Source: Poecilobothrus nobilitatus
Taxonomy: Eukaryota > Arthropoda > Insecta > Diptera > Dolichopodidae
DNA: 64,000 nucleotides
NCBI GenBank assembly: GCA_947095535.1
Contig: OX352774.1
Location: 28,660,496 to 28,724,495 of the forward strand
Reading direction: 5' to 3'
Shown: piece by piece, positions 47,280 to 58,999 of the stretch
How the letters are laid out: each line of letters opens with the position of its first letter
Position numbering within the stretch: the first letter of the stretch is position 1
Made by a program: the position numbers and the translations under genes
The notes under the pieces: model-generated
The model's input: only the letters and a program-made list of their open reading frames with translations
Told to the model about the DNA's origin: nothing
Databases searched by the model: none

Positions 47280-49420
47280 TATCTGCTTTGTGAAAAGATG
47301 TAATTTTTTGAAATTGTTTTAAATTTTTAATTTTAACTTTCTATTGAATCAGTTATAATGGTTCATCTTTCTTCAGTTACCAGAATGAATCAGAAAAAGT
47401 TAGAAAAATGTAATTTTACTTTCATGTCTGCGACGCCTATCATTCTTATTTGATAATATTTAAAGCATCAATTATAGTAGCAAAACTAAACAACGGCCGG
47501 ACCAATATAGTTATTTTCAATTCTGTTATTTATATTTCTAAATTTAAATTTATTTTTGCTACAAAAAAAAAAAGAAAAAAAGTAGAGTAAAATAAGCAAA
47601 AATTCATTACAAAAAAAAAGAAGCAATTGAAATTCTAAATTTCTTGACTTTATTCTTATATTATTAATGCCAATAACTTTTAAAATATTATTCTTATGTT
47701 ATTTTTATTTTATCGTCATGCCAAAATTGATTTCTATTTCAATAAATTTCATCTTAAATATACAAAATACTGCACATAATTTAACGGAACAGCTTTTAAA
47801 AATCTAGAACACTAAGTACTATAAAAAAAACAGATTGCATTATAATTTTCATGCTTCATTTATATGTATTTAGAGCATTTTTTTTTTTTTTGTTTTTCAA
47901 ATGTATAATTAACAGTAGGGGTTAATTGTTTTTTTTTTTTTTTGTTGTTTTTTGCTCATGTTTTAAAAAAGATTTGTTATTGATAATTAAAAAATATTAA
48001 AAATTTTACATTGTTTTCACGCCTGTATAATATGCTAATTTATTTAAAATAGTTTATTTTGCACTATTAAAATATAATTTCTTATAAAAATCGTTTAAAA
48101 ATTTTATGATCTACATGTTAATTTCTAAGAATAAAAAAATATTTATTTTTCAGCATCTCTATTTCGTTTTTTTTTTTATTGATTTTTATAAGTTCTCCTA
48201 CCTATATACTGTAGTATTTATCATTTATTAAATTTGGTGAAACTGGAAGAACCCAAACGTACGAGCCATACATATGGTTGAAAGCTGGTATAGCTATTTC
48301 ATATCTTTCATATTTTTTTTCGTATATAACATAAGAAGTTGATTGGTTGGTTGATATAAGTGATTATGGTCCCATCAGTCGTGACAAAGCATCCAAGTAG
48401 CACGTTAGCATCGTTTTACTATACCACTTCTGTGATCATAAGAATTATATTAAGGTTATATTGGATTTAATTTTAGATTCATTTCGCTGCTTTCAGGAAC
48501 TTTACAATTCCTACTGGTTGCGCTTAACCACTAGATGGCTAAGATCATTGAATTCATGGCTATCCCGAGCTACTCATAACGCTGTGCTGTGAATTTACAG
48601 GTGAAGTATATAATAGTTTATTTCTCATTTTGTTGAGCACTACTTCGGAATGAAATTTCTAATCTGACAAATAAACATTGAGTCAATTGGCAAGTGTCAC
48701 GTGAACACACTTATTGATCTGGCTCTGGTCCCGCTGAAATAGCTTAAATAGGCTGTCAGTTCTTTTATTATCGTATGATGGCCAGATAAGAAATTTATTT
48801 ATGATATTTATCAGCTTCCATAATAATCTTAAATGACTAGAATGACTTAAATGTAAGCGTGTCATTGACTAAGCGTGTCAATGACTAAAAAAAAATCTCA
48901 CATCTCAATTGCAATATTTATTTGATAATTGTATGTTGTTTTTGGAACGAAATTTTTTGATAAAAAACGATTATTAATTTAGAAATTTTATTTTATTTCC
49001 AAATTTTCCAAGTTCTCAGAATTAATTTAAGTTATTTATATATCATATCTTTTACCGTTATCGACATATCTCAATATAAACTTGCTGTATTTCAATCAAT
49101 TGAAAATTTTTTTCTTTGTTTTAATGAAATTCTATTGAGAAACGGCCGCTTTCCTATATATTATTAATCACCATGTGAATTATGGGGAAAATTAATACAA
49201 TCTTAAAACTATTGTACCGGCTTATTATATAATATCAATTATAATAAAGGTAAAACATGCTATATTATAGTTTTTTAAATTACTTAAGAATTTTTTATAA
49301 CTTCGTGACGTAAATATTTTTCTAACTAAACTACTTTTACTTTACTACTCTAACTTAAACTACTCTAACTACTTTTGTTCAAAGTATTTTTTTTTTTGTT
49401 GTTCAATTTAGGTAACATTA
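47280..49420. other. AT-rich DNA with one complex island
   Basis: 48340-48600 is relatively GC-rich and non-repetitive (includes GTAGCACGTTAGCATCG and CTTAACCACTAGATGGC). It looks like transposon-derived sequence but matches no protein block and no second copy in the window. A 16 bp tandem duplication (AAGCGTGTCATTGACT) lies at 48855-48886. No gene is called; the minus-strand frame at 48683-48865 has no recognised features. Confidence 0.4.
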
Positions 49421-49672
49421 ACATCTTTCTTCAAAATGTCCCTCCAAATTTTCTTACCTATCCCGCATAATCCAAATTTTCCAATTCCAATTTCCCCAAT
49501 TATCCTTCCCACATCCCTATCCCCAAAACCAAACTGTACATTTGTATTAAAGGTTCCATCCTAAAGTTTGCTTTTAAAAGGGGGGTGGTTTTGGTTGGTT
49601 AAAGTACAACACTACCCTGAAGAAGCACGTGCAGTTCCTCTTGGTGACTTTCGAGTTTTCCACCATGGGTTG
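49421..49672 (+). mobile_element. Fold-back repeat family F, copy 2 (internally deleted)
   Basis: It begins ATCTTTCTTCAAAATGTCCC and carries ATCCTAAAGTTTGCTTTTAAAAGG, then GGTGGTTTTGGTTGGT, ending near GAGTTTTCCACC. Both ends match the reverse complement of 24165-24607. The roughly 190 bp missing from the middle is the part that carries the internal palindrome in the other copy. Confidence 0.6.
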
Positions 49673-49674
49673 GT

Positions 49675-52600
49675 GTAAGTCAAAAAGTTTTCGTAGGTTT
49701 TTTTTCAACTTATATTCTAATTTGTGTTAGATTTATTGCAACAATAAATTCATTAATATAATGTAAGGATGAAACGGGATGTAGATGAGAATATCTCGAA
49801 TTCTCGAATAGATGAGAATATATCTAGAAAAAGGCATCATATTTCAGTTATAGCTGAAGAACTTATTGAAGATCTCTACAAGGCAATATTTCTTTTATAT
49901 CTATCGCTTTATACTAAATAACAAATAATTAATTAGAATTAATTTTATCAAATAATATTTCTTTTTATTTAATTGCTTCATTTAAAATCTATATTGTTCA
50001 TTTTAATAACTTTTAAAAATAAAATTTCTACTTTTTTAATGTTATCACATTTTCAATAGAAGTATTTTTGATTAATTTTCTTATCATTCAGAGATAATAG
50101 ATACCTACATGTATGTAATATGTATAAGTATGAGTATGTTTATCAACTATATAGTTAATAGTTATGAATATATGCTTGTCACATGAGACAATATTGTCAC
50201 ATGTAAAAAGAACAATTGGTATGTTAAAATCATATGTAAAACAATTAATCTTAACATACTTGCATCAACTAAAAATATTTCCACATTTTAACGCTTAAAC
50301 CCCTTTTATTTACATTTCCTACTTTGCGGTCAAATTCCTAATCAGGAGAGGGATGAATTATAGATTCGGTTTGTAAGAAAAAGTTTCAAAAATTCAGATG
50401 AGTCCTTTAATGAACTTTAAAGATTACCAATTTTCTTAGGAAATAAACAAAAACACTTGTTACGTAAGTTACGATTAATTTTGATTCAGATTTTCAAAAT
50501 TAACATGTGACATGACTGAGTTCTTTTTAAATCTTCAGTAGTATGATAATTAGAATAATAAACGAATTAAGTATGTATAGTGGTAATTCGATTGAAGTTC
50601 GCCTTAGTAAATTGTTTACGATTTATTTTTGGTGAGTCGCTTCGCTTTTGAATCTTTTTTAACGAGTCGTTTGTAATTCTTTTTCAGGGACTTGTCGGTC
50701 AGATTTTATAAATAAAAAGAACATTTTAAATTATATTTTGTAATTTTTAACTATACTTTATTACTTCATATTATCATTCACAAAGAATTTTGTTACATTA
50801 TTTAATTTTGTCACATAAAATCTTAAATGCTTTAATAGGTATAAATAATTTAATAGGTACATATAATAAATATTAATAAATTTGAAAACTTTTTAGAAAA
50901 TGTTTGTTTGTTGGCAAACCATGGCAAACTATATACTACAGTTCTGTAGTCTGTACTTATTAAACCTTTTTGATAAGCTATGATATGTATAACACTTAAC
51001 AATACTCAAATATATATGTACATATTAGTAAAACTTCACATAAGGTGACGTTGGTGTGTAACTTCACCGCCATACTATTTTGAACATATGGAAATTAATA
51101 TAACCTTCTCCAATTCTGGTGTTGACGGCTAACGTGTATTTCTTTTAAAGCTGAAGTTGAGCAATGTTTCAAGCTAAACGCTGACTGTTAAACTATTTGA
51201 CAGTTTTATTAAATTGACATTTCTTTTTTGATTTTTTTTATAAACAATAAAAAAAAGATTTAAAGTATGCAATTGTGCAAAACAATAATTACTTTTCTTT
51301 TTATTTTTCATTATCCATTTTTAAATTTAATTAATATAGATACAGTGACACTTGACAGTGCACAGACAATTAAGTTACGCCAGCATTGGAGATTGAAATA
51401 AAAACCGCTGGTGTGACACTTTTTTAAAGTTAAAGTTACACGCCAATTACGCCAGCACTGAAGAATGGTCTTGATTATTCTTTTCTTTTTAATTTAATAT
51501 GTTAGCTCGTTTTTGGTGAAGTTGATTTTTTGTTCAGCAGTTTATGTCGTTTAATGTAGAATATCCGAAATTTCTATCACAACACAATATTATATTTTTA
51601 TATATTTATTAATTCATAACAAAAATAGGTAATAAATTATATAGTTTGTCTATCTTTAACATAGCCTTAAATGTGTCAGTTACTATGTAAACTATAATAT
51701 CATTTTCATATAATTCTTTTTAAAATTGAGTTAATTTAATAGAAAAACAAACTAACAAACAAATTAATTGATTATTTGTCAATTTATTATAAAAATAGGG
51801 CTTTTTTTGTTTACTTAATGACATTTTGAAATTAACGGTAATTTCAATTAAAAATTTAATGTCACTCAAAGCGGAAATGCCTATAAATAACTTTTAATGT
51901 TGTGATATCTACAAAAAACATGAATAACTCATAATAAATATGTAATATATTATGTTATATTATAAATATAATAACAAATTTCCATTTAAGTCTTAAATTA
52001 AAAAAAATTAATTATCGAACATATGTTTATGATATCTTAACACATTTTAATTTCTCAAATCTCAAAATAAGATGGAACTTTATATTTTTTTTTTTTTTGT
52101 GATTATCAATTACTATACAATTGAAGAACAATAATAAAAAACCCTACTCCATTAAATTCAGTTTTCAACTAAAAATTCACGAAAATTAAACGTTTTTCTA
52201 ATTACCGAATTGCATAAATTATGGTCTAAATTTAAATATTATTTAACATGTTATTTTTGTAGATTGTCAAATTATTTTCATTCAATTTTAACTTTCTTTT
52301 CTATTAATCACTTTCTATTTAAATTTCTATTTAAAAAACAAAACATATTTTGCAAGTTACTGCTAAACAAAATATGTGACATCTACTTCTGTATTTTTAA
52401 AAGTTGCATTCGATAATATTTTAGTAACAACGATTACGTTCATGCAATAAATGGAATAAATTTAGCATAATTCAATCAAAAATTTAGAAATGTCAAATTT
52501 AAAACTGTCAAAAAATATGATTGTTTTTACATTACAAATACTTAAATCAAATTTAAGTGCGTAATTTAATTAAATTCATTTTTATTAAAACAATAGTGAT

Positions 52601-54145
52601 AAGAAAACTAATAATAATAAATTATTATTCAGTGATAAAAAGTAACAATAATAGGAGAGATTACAAAAAAAAAAAAAAAAATGTTATTGCAAAAAATAAA
52701 AGAATGTGAACATTGATTTAAATATAAGAACAAGAGAAAATTACAAGAAACCCACAAGGACAATATTATGCAAATTTAATAAATAAACAAAGTTAAATAT
52801 TGAAATAAGATTTTAATAAGGAAAGGACATAATATAGACTATAGAATGGAGTTTAAAAAAAAATTAAAAATAAAATGAAGTAATTATTAATTTTTATTTA
52901 AATTTTTATTTACTTTTTTAGGAAATTAATTAAAACATTATACGGATAATTTATAATTTTAAATTTGGAATATAAGTAAGTATATCTGAATATATATATA
53001 TATATATGTATATGTGAAGTGTGAATGTCAATTATCAATTAATCATAAATATGGTGACTGGTGAGTTATTCTTTTGAAATATTTTTGAGGTTAAGATTAA
53101 GTCTGAGCGTAAGCTTTACAAAAAAAAAAATTTTTTTTAACAATAAATTGTTTTTTTTCTTTGTATTTTATATTTTATATAATTATTAAAACTATTATTA
53201 ATAACAAATTATTTGAAACGAATAAAATTTTCTTCGTTTAAGCAGAGATTGAGAGCCTGTATTATAGTCATTTTAAGAAAGTGTACCAAAAATTTACTAT
53301 ATTTTTTGACATTTTGACATTTATAGTTTCTTGACAGTTCAGTTTAATCATAAAATTTTTAATGCGCGAATGAACAATATTTATGTCTATCTATATGTAA
53401 GGTACATATGTATAAAAAAAAAGTGTTTTAATTTAAAATTTTTGTTTTTGTTTGAATAATGTTTCGAAATTATTATATATGTATTTGACTGGTTTTTTAA
53501 GAATAATAACAAATTAAACAACTATATTATCCTATTACATACATTTTTAAGTGCGTATAGAGGTGAACTTTTTGGCAGATAGATAAAAGAAGGTAATTTT
53601 TCGCATGCAGTAAAAAAGAAATACGTATGTACATATTTTGTTTTTAAAATAAATAATTTTAAACCTTTTCCAACACAAATAATTCATTAACGTTTTTATA
53701 TAGCCTATTTTATCTTCAAATTTTTTTTAAAGAATTATCTTCATGGAATTAGATAGATTAATGCTTACAAAATATAAATTTTCTAATTTTAAAACAACTC
53801 ACATAATACTATAAACTATTTAAATATTTTTTAATTGCATTATATTTTATATTATATTTATTTGTTATATAAAATTAAATCATTGCACTATAATCATTTC
53901 AAATTTATATATATAAAAACTTATTATTACCTATAAATATGCAATACAATATTTTTCTAATATCTAACTTGAACTTTTGTTTAAAGTCAATATTTTTTTT
54001 GTTTTTTGTTTTTGTTTTTTTTTTCATTATTTTAACTTTGACATTAAACAAAGGCTACTCTTAAATTTCATTATATTTTATTATTTTAATTTATAATTTT
54101 ATTATTTAAACTTTAAAGTATTTTATTTTTTGTTTCCTTTATTTG
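49675..54145. other. AT-rich DNA, no gene called
   Basis: Complex islands lie at 50550-50720 and 51040-51480. The latter includes TTACGCCAGCA twice (51375 and 51447) and several TGACAGT or ACTGTCA-like motifs, suggesting decayed transposon sequence. The open frame at 52210-52416 is Phe/Lys/Tyr-rich and unsupported. Confidence 0.4.
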
Positions 54146-54149
54146 ATTT

Positions 54150-54176
54150 CCTTACAAGTCATGGTCGTTGAATTCC
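54150..54176 (-). other. Weak candidate terminal or micro-exon
   Basis: On the minus strand TTTCTTTTTCAG (acceptor, AG at 54177-54176) is followed by seven codons, EFNDHDL, and TAA at 54154-54152, with AATAAA close behind. Alternatively CTT|GTAAGG at 54156-54155 could be a donor, making a 20-base micro-exon. No other exon of such a gene was identified, so this is only a candidate. Confidence 0.2.
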
Positions 54177-55206
54177 TGAAAAAGAAATGAAATACAAAAA
54201 AGGAAAATTAACAGAAAAAAAAAGAAATCTTTGTTATTGGAATAATGATTGTCGGAATGACTTTAATGAATTTAAATAAAGAACACCTAAGCCGGTCATT
54301 TTGTTCTATTCTTTTTATGAAATCCAATCGTTTTCAGCTGAAGATGAAAAATTACGAATAAAAAGCAAAAAAATAAAACCCTTAATTCTGAACTATAATA
54401 TATTTGCGGCCGTTCAAAAATAATTTATACAATGAAATTGAAGTCCTTTAATATGCTTTAAAATGTAAATTTTTTTTTTAGTTTTCTTTTAATATATGTA
54501 CTATATATATTTTAGCTTTGTACTGCTTCAATTATACGGTTTAAAACGATTTATTATTATAAAAGTTTGGTAGTTGGTTGTTAAAGGAAAAAAATAATTT
54601 TGCAATTGAAAAAATATAAAATCTCAAAATTCATTCACAAAAAAACAAAAAGGTGCAAGGAAGTAATTTGATCTTAGTTTTCAAACAGAACCTAAAATTC
54701 AAAAGTTGTTGTTAGTTTATTTTTTGTTGTGTTATTGAATTCAGGCTGTTTTTGTTTTGTTTTGTGTTGTGGCCAAAAAAAAAAAAAAAAAAACAAATTT
54801 ATATGGTTTCGTTATTAAATTCTATTAGTGAGAAAGAAAATGAGACAAAAACATTAAAAATTAACAAAAAAAAAACAAAGTTTTAAATGAAAATTGAAAA
54901 AATAAAAATGTTAACAGCTAAAATCGCCTTTCATTCATTCCCCTTGGCATTATTATCGCTTCAATCGTTTTACACCGTTTTTTCTTTTATTTTCCATTTT
55001 TTCTTTTTTTTTCTTTTTTTTTTTGTTGAATTATTTTTGCATACAAATTTTCTGTGCAAATTCCAACCTATTTGGTTACCATATGAATCAAAATGTCCAT
55101 GTCATGTTTCAATCTCATTTCGGTTGAATTTTTTTTTTTTTTTTTGTTGTTTATTTTGATTTGTTTTTATTACATTATTCATTAAAAAATATGTTCGTTA
55201 ATTTGT

Positions 55207-55230
55207 ACATACATACATACATACATACAT
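55207..55230. repeat. (ACAT)6 microsatellite
   Basis: Six uninterrupted tetranucleotide units. Confidence 0.95.
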
Positions 55231-56118
55231 ATTAAATATGCACAAAACTATGTGCATTTAACTATATATGTGTAAGTACTCATTTATTATTAAAAATTTA
55301 AATTTAATATATTCAACTATATAGTGTAAGAGCTAAAGAACCCGCCATGGTTCTCATTCTCTATATTGTTATGTTGTTCTTTTCATTTAAAATTTATATT
55401 TTTTTTTTCTTAATTTTTTTTTTTTTAAGTTCACGTGCACTCGGATTATTTTTATAAAAAAAAAAAAAAGAAACAGCAAAAAAAGAAAAAAATAGAATTA
55501 AAGAATAAATCCTAAAGACTAAAGCTGAGCCGTCATAGTCATAAATATGTACACAAGCACACATATGTATAATTTTAATTTGCAATATTTTTTTGTTCTG
55601 ATAAAAAAAAAGACTTAAGGAAAAATATCCAAATTAATAACATATAAGTATAATTACTTTTTATTGATTTTACAACTTTAATTAAATTTTGAAATCGCGA
55701 GAGTTTTTACTGCTACTCTTCTCAAAAATTGTTGAAAACTATAAATTTTTTTCTCTTTTCATAAAGTGTTTTAGTTTATTTTGGCCGCGGTGATTTATTC
55801 TTAATGGCGATTAACTATCAAATAATAATAAATTTCTTACTTTAAGCTATTTTTTAATGTGAAACCAGAACAGAAAGAAATTAATTGAATTCATAATATG
55901 GGTAGTTTGGTTAATTCACATGGTTACTCTCTAGACATCTATTACGAGATCATATACCACAGAAAAGGTACCGTTTTGATACCATTTCCTCTTATTTTTG
56001 GTTGTCAACTAAGTATAACCAACCCATAGAGTTCATAAATAAAATTAATTCTTCGAAGTAAACAATACATTTAAAGATTTTCATTTTATAATTATTTACT
56101 TCACTATGGAATAATCTT

Positions 56119-56134
56119 CCCCCCCCCCCCCCCC
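56119..56134. repeat. Homopolymer C run of 16
   Basis: A pure C run in DNA otherwise dominated by A/T runs. It could be real or a sequencing or assembly artefact. Confidence 0.95.
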
Positions 56135-57270
56135 TCAATACTATCCACAAATTAGCGTTGAAGTATAGTCCATTTACTTAGTATATATTGTGAAATAAAT
56201 CCGTTATTTTTATTTCATTAAAACTTAATTAATTTGGAACTTATTTCCTTTATCATATTTCTTAAAGATGGTTGTATACCAATAATTGCATACACAACAT
56301 AAAAGCATGATGCATGCATGATCGCATGGAAATCTTGCAATAAAAATGAAGCAAGAAATAAGAAACAAAAAAAACCAAAAAAATTAAAAGTACAAAGTGC
56401 AACTCAACATGAAAAAAATTTTGTTTATTTTTTTATTCTTTTCTTTTATACTGGAGTACATAATGTGCAAAAAAAGAGAACCAACCGAAAAGAAAAACAT
56501 AAAATCATTGTCGTCGGAGCCAAGCCAAATATGGTTACATTTTTCGTTCATATTATTTATTAAAATTAAAGATATCCACATACGTGGAATTTCATATATA
56601 CATATATGTGTATATATATGTACATATATGTATATATTAAAATATATTTTTATATAGCTTTTATACATTATTATATATACATATGTACATATATATACAT
56701 ATATTTATATTTATAATATAAAGTGATATAATATATAATCATAAATAGGAGAATTAAAGCGTAGGCGCTTGGGGGATTAACGAAAAAAAAAAACAATAAA
56801 AATAAAAATAAACATATATAATAGGTACTATATTTTCTGTGCTTATTTAATCACTAAGTTATACTCTCCCTTTCTCTGTCTCTCTCTTTCTTTGACGTTC
56901 GTTCTCATTCCCTCAAATCAATTGAAAACTGTATTGAATACTCTATAACATAACATAATACAAGTATGAATTAAAAAAATACTCGACATCATATTTGTGA
57001 ATTAAAAGTTTTTTTTTAATGGTTTTAATATTAACTTGGGACAATCTTGGCTTCTTTAAATTGAATGAAATTTGATAAAAATTATGAAAAATCGTTTTCG
57101 TTGAATAATAAATAATTTTGATTGACAATTTTATAAGGGGTTTTCTAGAACCTTAAAAAAAGTCCATTAAAATTTTTTATTCCATAACATTCATCTTGTT
57201 GGACTTACAATTTAAACGAATTCTAAAAGATAATATGTCGAATGAATAAAACTGAACTTGAATTTGAAAT

Positions 57271-57344
57271 ACGCCTGAAAAGAAAAAGCTGTGTAATTTG
57301 CTGTCACATTTAGATGGCAGGGGAATAAACTAGAAAAAAAAAAT
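57271..57344 (+). mobile_element. SINE family B, 3' fragment
   Basis: ACGCCTGAAAAGAAAAAGCTG, then CACATTTAGATGGCAGGGGAA and an A run match the body and tail of the family B SINEs (for example 4813-4892). The tRNA-derived head is missing, as in a 5'-truncated retroposition. It follows directly after a MITE arm copy at 57235. Confidence 0.75.
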
Positions 57345-57446
57345 TTTGTACAAAACCTGTACGTGTTCAAGCGTAGTTTTTGTTTAATTCATTTAAAATT
57401 ATTTAATAAACTCAAAAAACTTTTAAAAAGTCATTTTTTTACCACA

Positions 57447-57580
57447 ATGAGTCAAATACATAAAATTGAACTTGAACTAAAATCACTCTTTTTCAAATAA
57501 AAACTGTGCTCTGTGTAAACTCTTATTTTTGTTTGAAAAAGTGATATTTGAGCAAGCTCCGTTTTATGCATTCGACCCAT
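57447..57580. mobile_element. Palindromic MITE of about 134 bp
   Basis: The left arm starts ATGAGTCAAATACATAAAA and continues through AATCACTCTTTTTCAAATAA. The right arm (57524-57580) is its imperfect reverse complement, ending TTTTATGCATTCGACCCAT. The arms cover nearly the whole element, with a loop of about 20 bases. A lone arm copy (ATGTCGAATGAATAAAACTG) lies at 57235-57262. No coding frame. No flanking target duplication was identified. Confidence 0.75.
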
Positions 57581-58404
57581 TATCTCTAACGATTATTTAG
57601 GATCACCCATCACTAAAATTAGAATTTTTCATAGTTTTTTTTTTTTTTTTCAAATAAATAAATTGCATGAAACCGTGATTTATACGTAGATTTTATTCAA
57701 TACAAATCGCTTAAAAATAAAAAAAATAAAAAAACAAAAAAAAAAAGAAAATCTTCAATCTAACGATTACATCAAAATAAGTATTAGAAAAAATAAAAAA
57801 TATAAACTGGAAAAGCAAAAAAAAACAAAACATAAGAACTGTTAGAAAAACTTACAAGTCACAAATTGTCATTAACTTAAAAACTAGAGGTGACTTAAAG
57901 GCATTTTTTTTTTTTTTCTCAAAATATTTATCATATGACTAAGCATGCATTTAAAAACTGTGATTGCGTAAATGTAAAACATTAACATTAAATATATGTA
58001 CATATATGTACATAATGTGTATAAACTGTATAATATATGTATATATGTTTTAAGTTTTTAAGTGTTTGCTTTTAATAAATTTTGTGGCAAACCTAAAATT
58101 TATGAGATCAATTTAAAAAAAAAAAAAATTTTAAATTGCAATAATTTTATTGAAATAAATAATTATAGATCAAATATACATACATATTGCCGAATTAAAG
58201 AATTTTCGAAAGTTTTATTACATTGTAATATTTTTACATATAGATCTGATAATAGCTGTTAGTATTAAAGCAAGTGATACAAAATCTTCTCTTAATGTTT
58301 CTAAACCATAAGTTATCAGAAATAGGTTCAAATATTTAGAAACCGATAAAAAACGTACTTTAGTTTTGAAGGTTATGGTTTTTTTTTTACCTCCAATCCA
58401 ATAT

Positions 58405-58452
58405 GACTGGTTGTAATATTTCCCATATAATTTCGAACCACCCTGTAATCTA
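58405..58452 (-). repeat. Possible DNA-transposon end
   Basis: The reverse complement begins TACAGGGTGGTTCGAAATTA and continues ATGGGAAATATTACAACC. CAGGGTG starts resemble those at 11243 and 38752. No paired end was found. Confidence 0.35.
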
Positions 58453-58920
58453 TTTTAAATTACAGTAAAATTAACCATAATATTACGTAATTTTGTTTTT
58501 AACATAAATAAGTTACAAATAACATTTTACAAATTGAATTATGGGTAAAATTGTGAAGTAAAAGTCAAAGTTCTTAAAAGATTAGTTATACTCGTACAAA
58601 TCATTAAAGTTATTATCTAAACTGCACAAGATACATTTAATTATACCTATGTAAGTTCTAAGTGCAAAAGTCGGATGTTTAAACACCATTTTTTTTTTTT
58701 TTTTGCATTCAATTTATTATACTTTAACCTGCTTTAACTTATATTTAATTACTTATGTAAAATAATAATTTTTTATATAATAATTCCAAATGATAACTGA
58801 AATATATACATATTTTTATTCATTACACATCAAAACTAGCAGCCTTGATAAAGGTATAGGTTGGGAAACATTTCATAAATGTTTTCATGCTATCTGAAAT
58901 ACGTAATTATGAAATTCTCA

Positions 58921-58995
58921 CCAAGGTGGATATGTGCCACAGTAGTTAGAGTACCAACCTTTCATTCTGAAAGCTCAAGTTCGAATCCCAATAAA
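58921..58995 (+). repeat. tRNA-derived pseudogene or SINE head
   Basis: A-box-like TAGTTAGAGTACC and B box AGTTCGAATCC (58978-58988) are spaced as in a tRNA. The anticodon arm region CCTTTCATTCTGAAAG could give a TTC (Glu-type) anticodon in a distorted loop. An A-rich tail follows at once. The anticodon and acceptor stems do not pair cleanly, so a working tRNA is unlikely. It shares CCTTTCAT with the degraded copy at 3.19 kb. Confidence 0.55.
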
Positions 58996-58999
58996 AAAG

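Larger units (their letters stand above)
54180..57230. other. AT-rich DNA, no gene called
   Basis: T-rich runs cover 54720-55620. The open frame at 54887-55159 is largely a poly-Phe reading of T runs and is rejected. An (ACAT)6 microsatellite lies at 55207-55230 and a C16 run at 56119-56134. TATG/CATA-rich DNA covers 56590-56720. Confidence 0.45.

Noticed and set aside
54345..54424. Exon after the acceptor-like TCGTTTTCAG at about 54340 with an open frame EDEKLRIKSKK
   Set aside because: Lys-rich reading of A runs that reaches a stop after about 27 codons, with no donor or partner exon.
54887..55159. Open frame of 90 codons with a hydrophobic look, like a membrane protein
   Set aside because: The hydrophobic segments are Phe/Leu readings of T homopolymers, and there is no splice context or recognised domain.
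58921..58995. Functional tRNA gene
   Set aside because: A and B boxes are present, but the acceptor and anticodon stems do not pair and an A-rich tail follows, as in a SINE or pseudogene.
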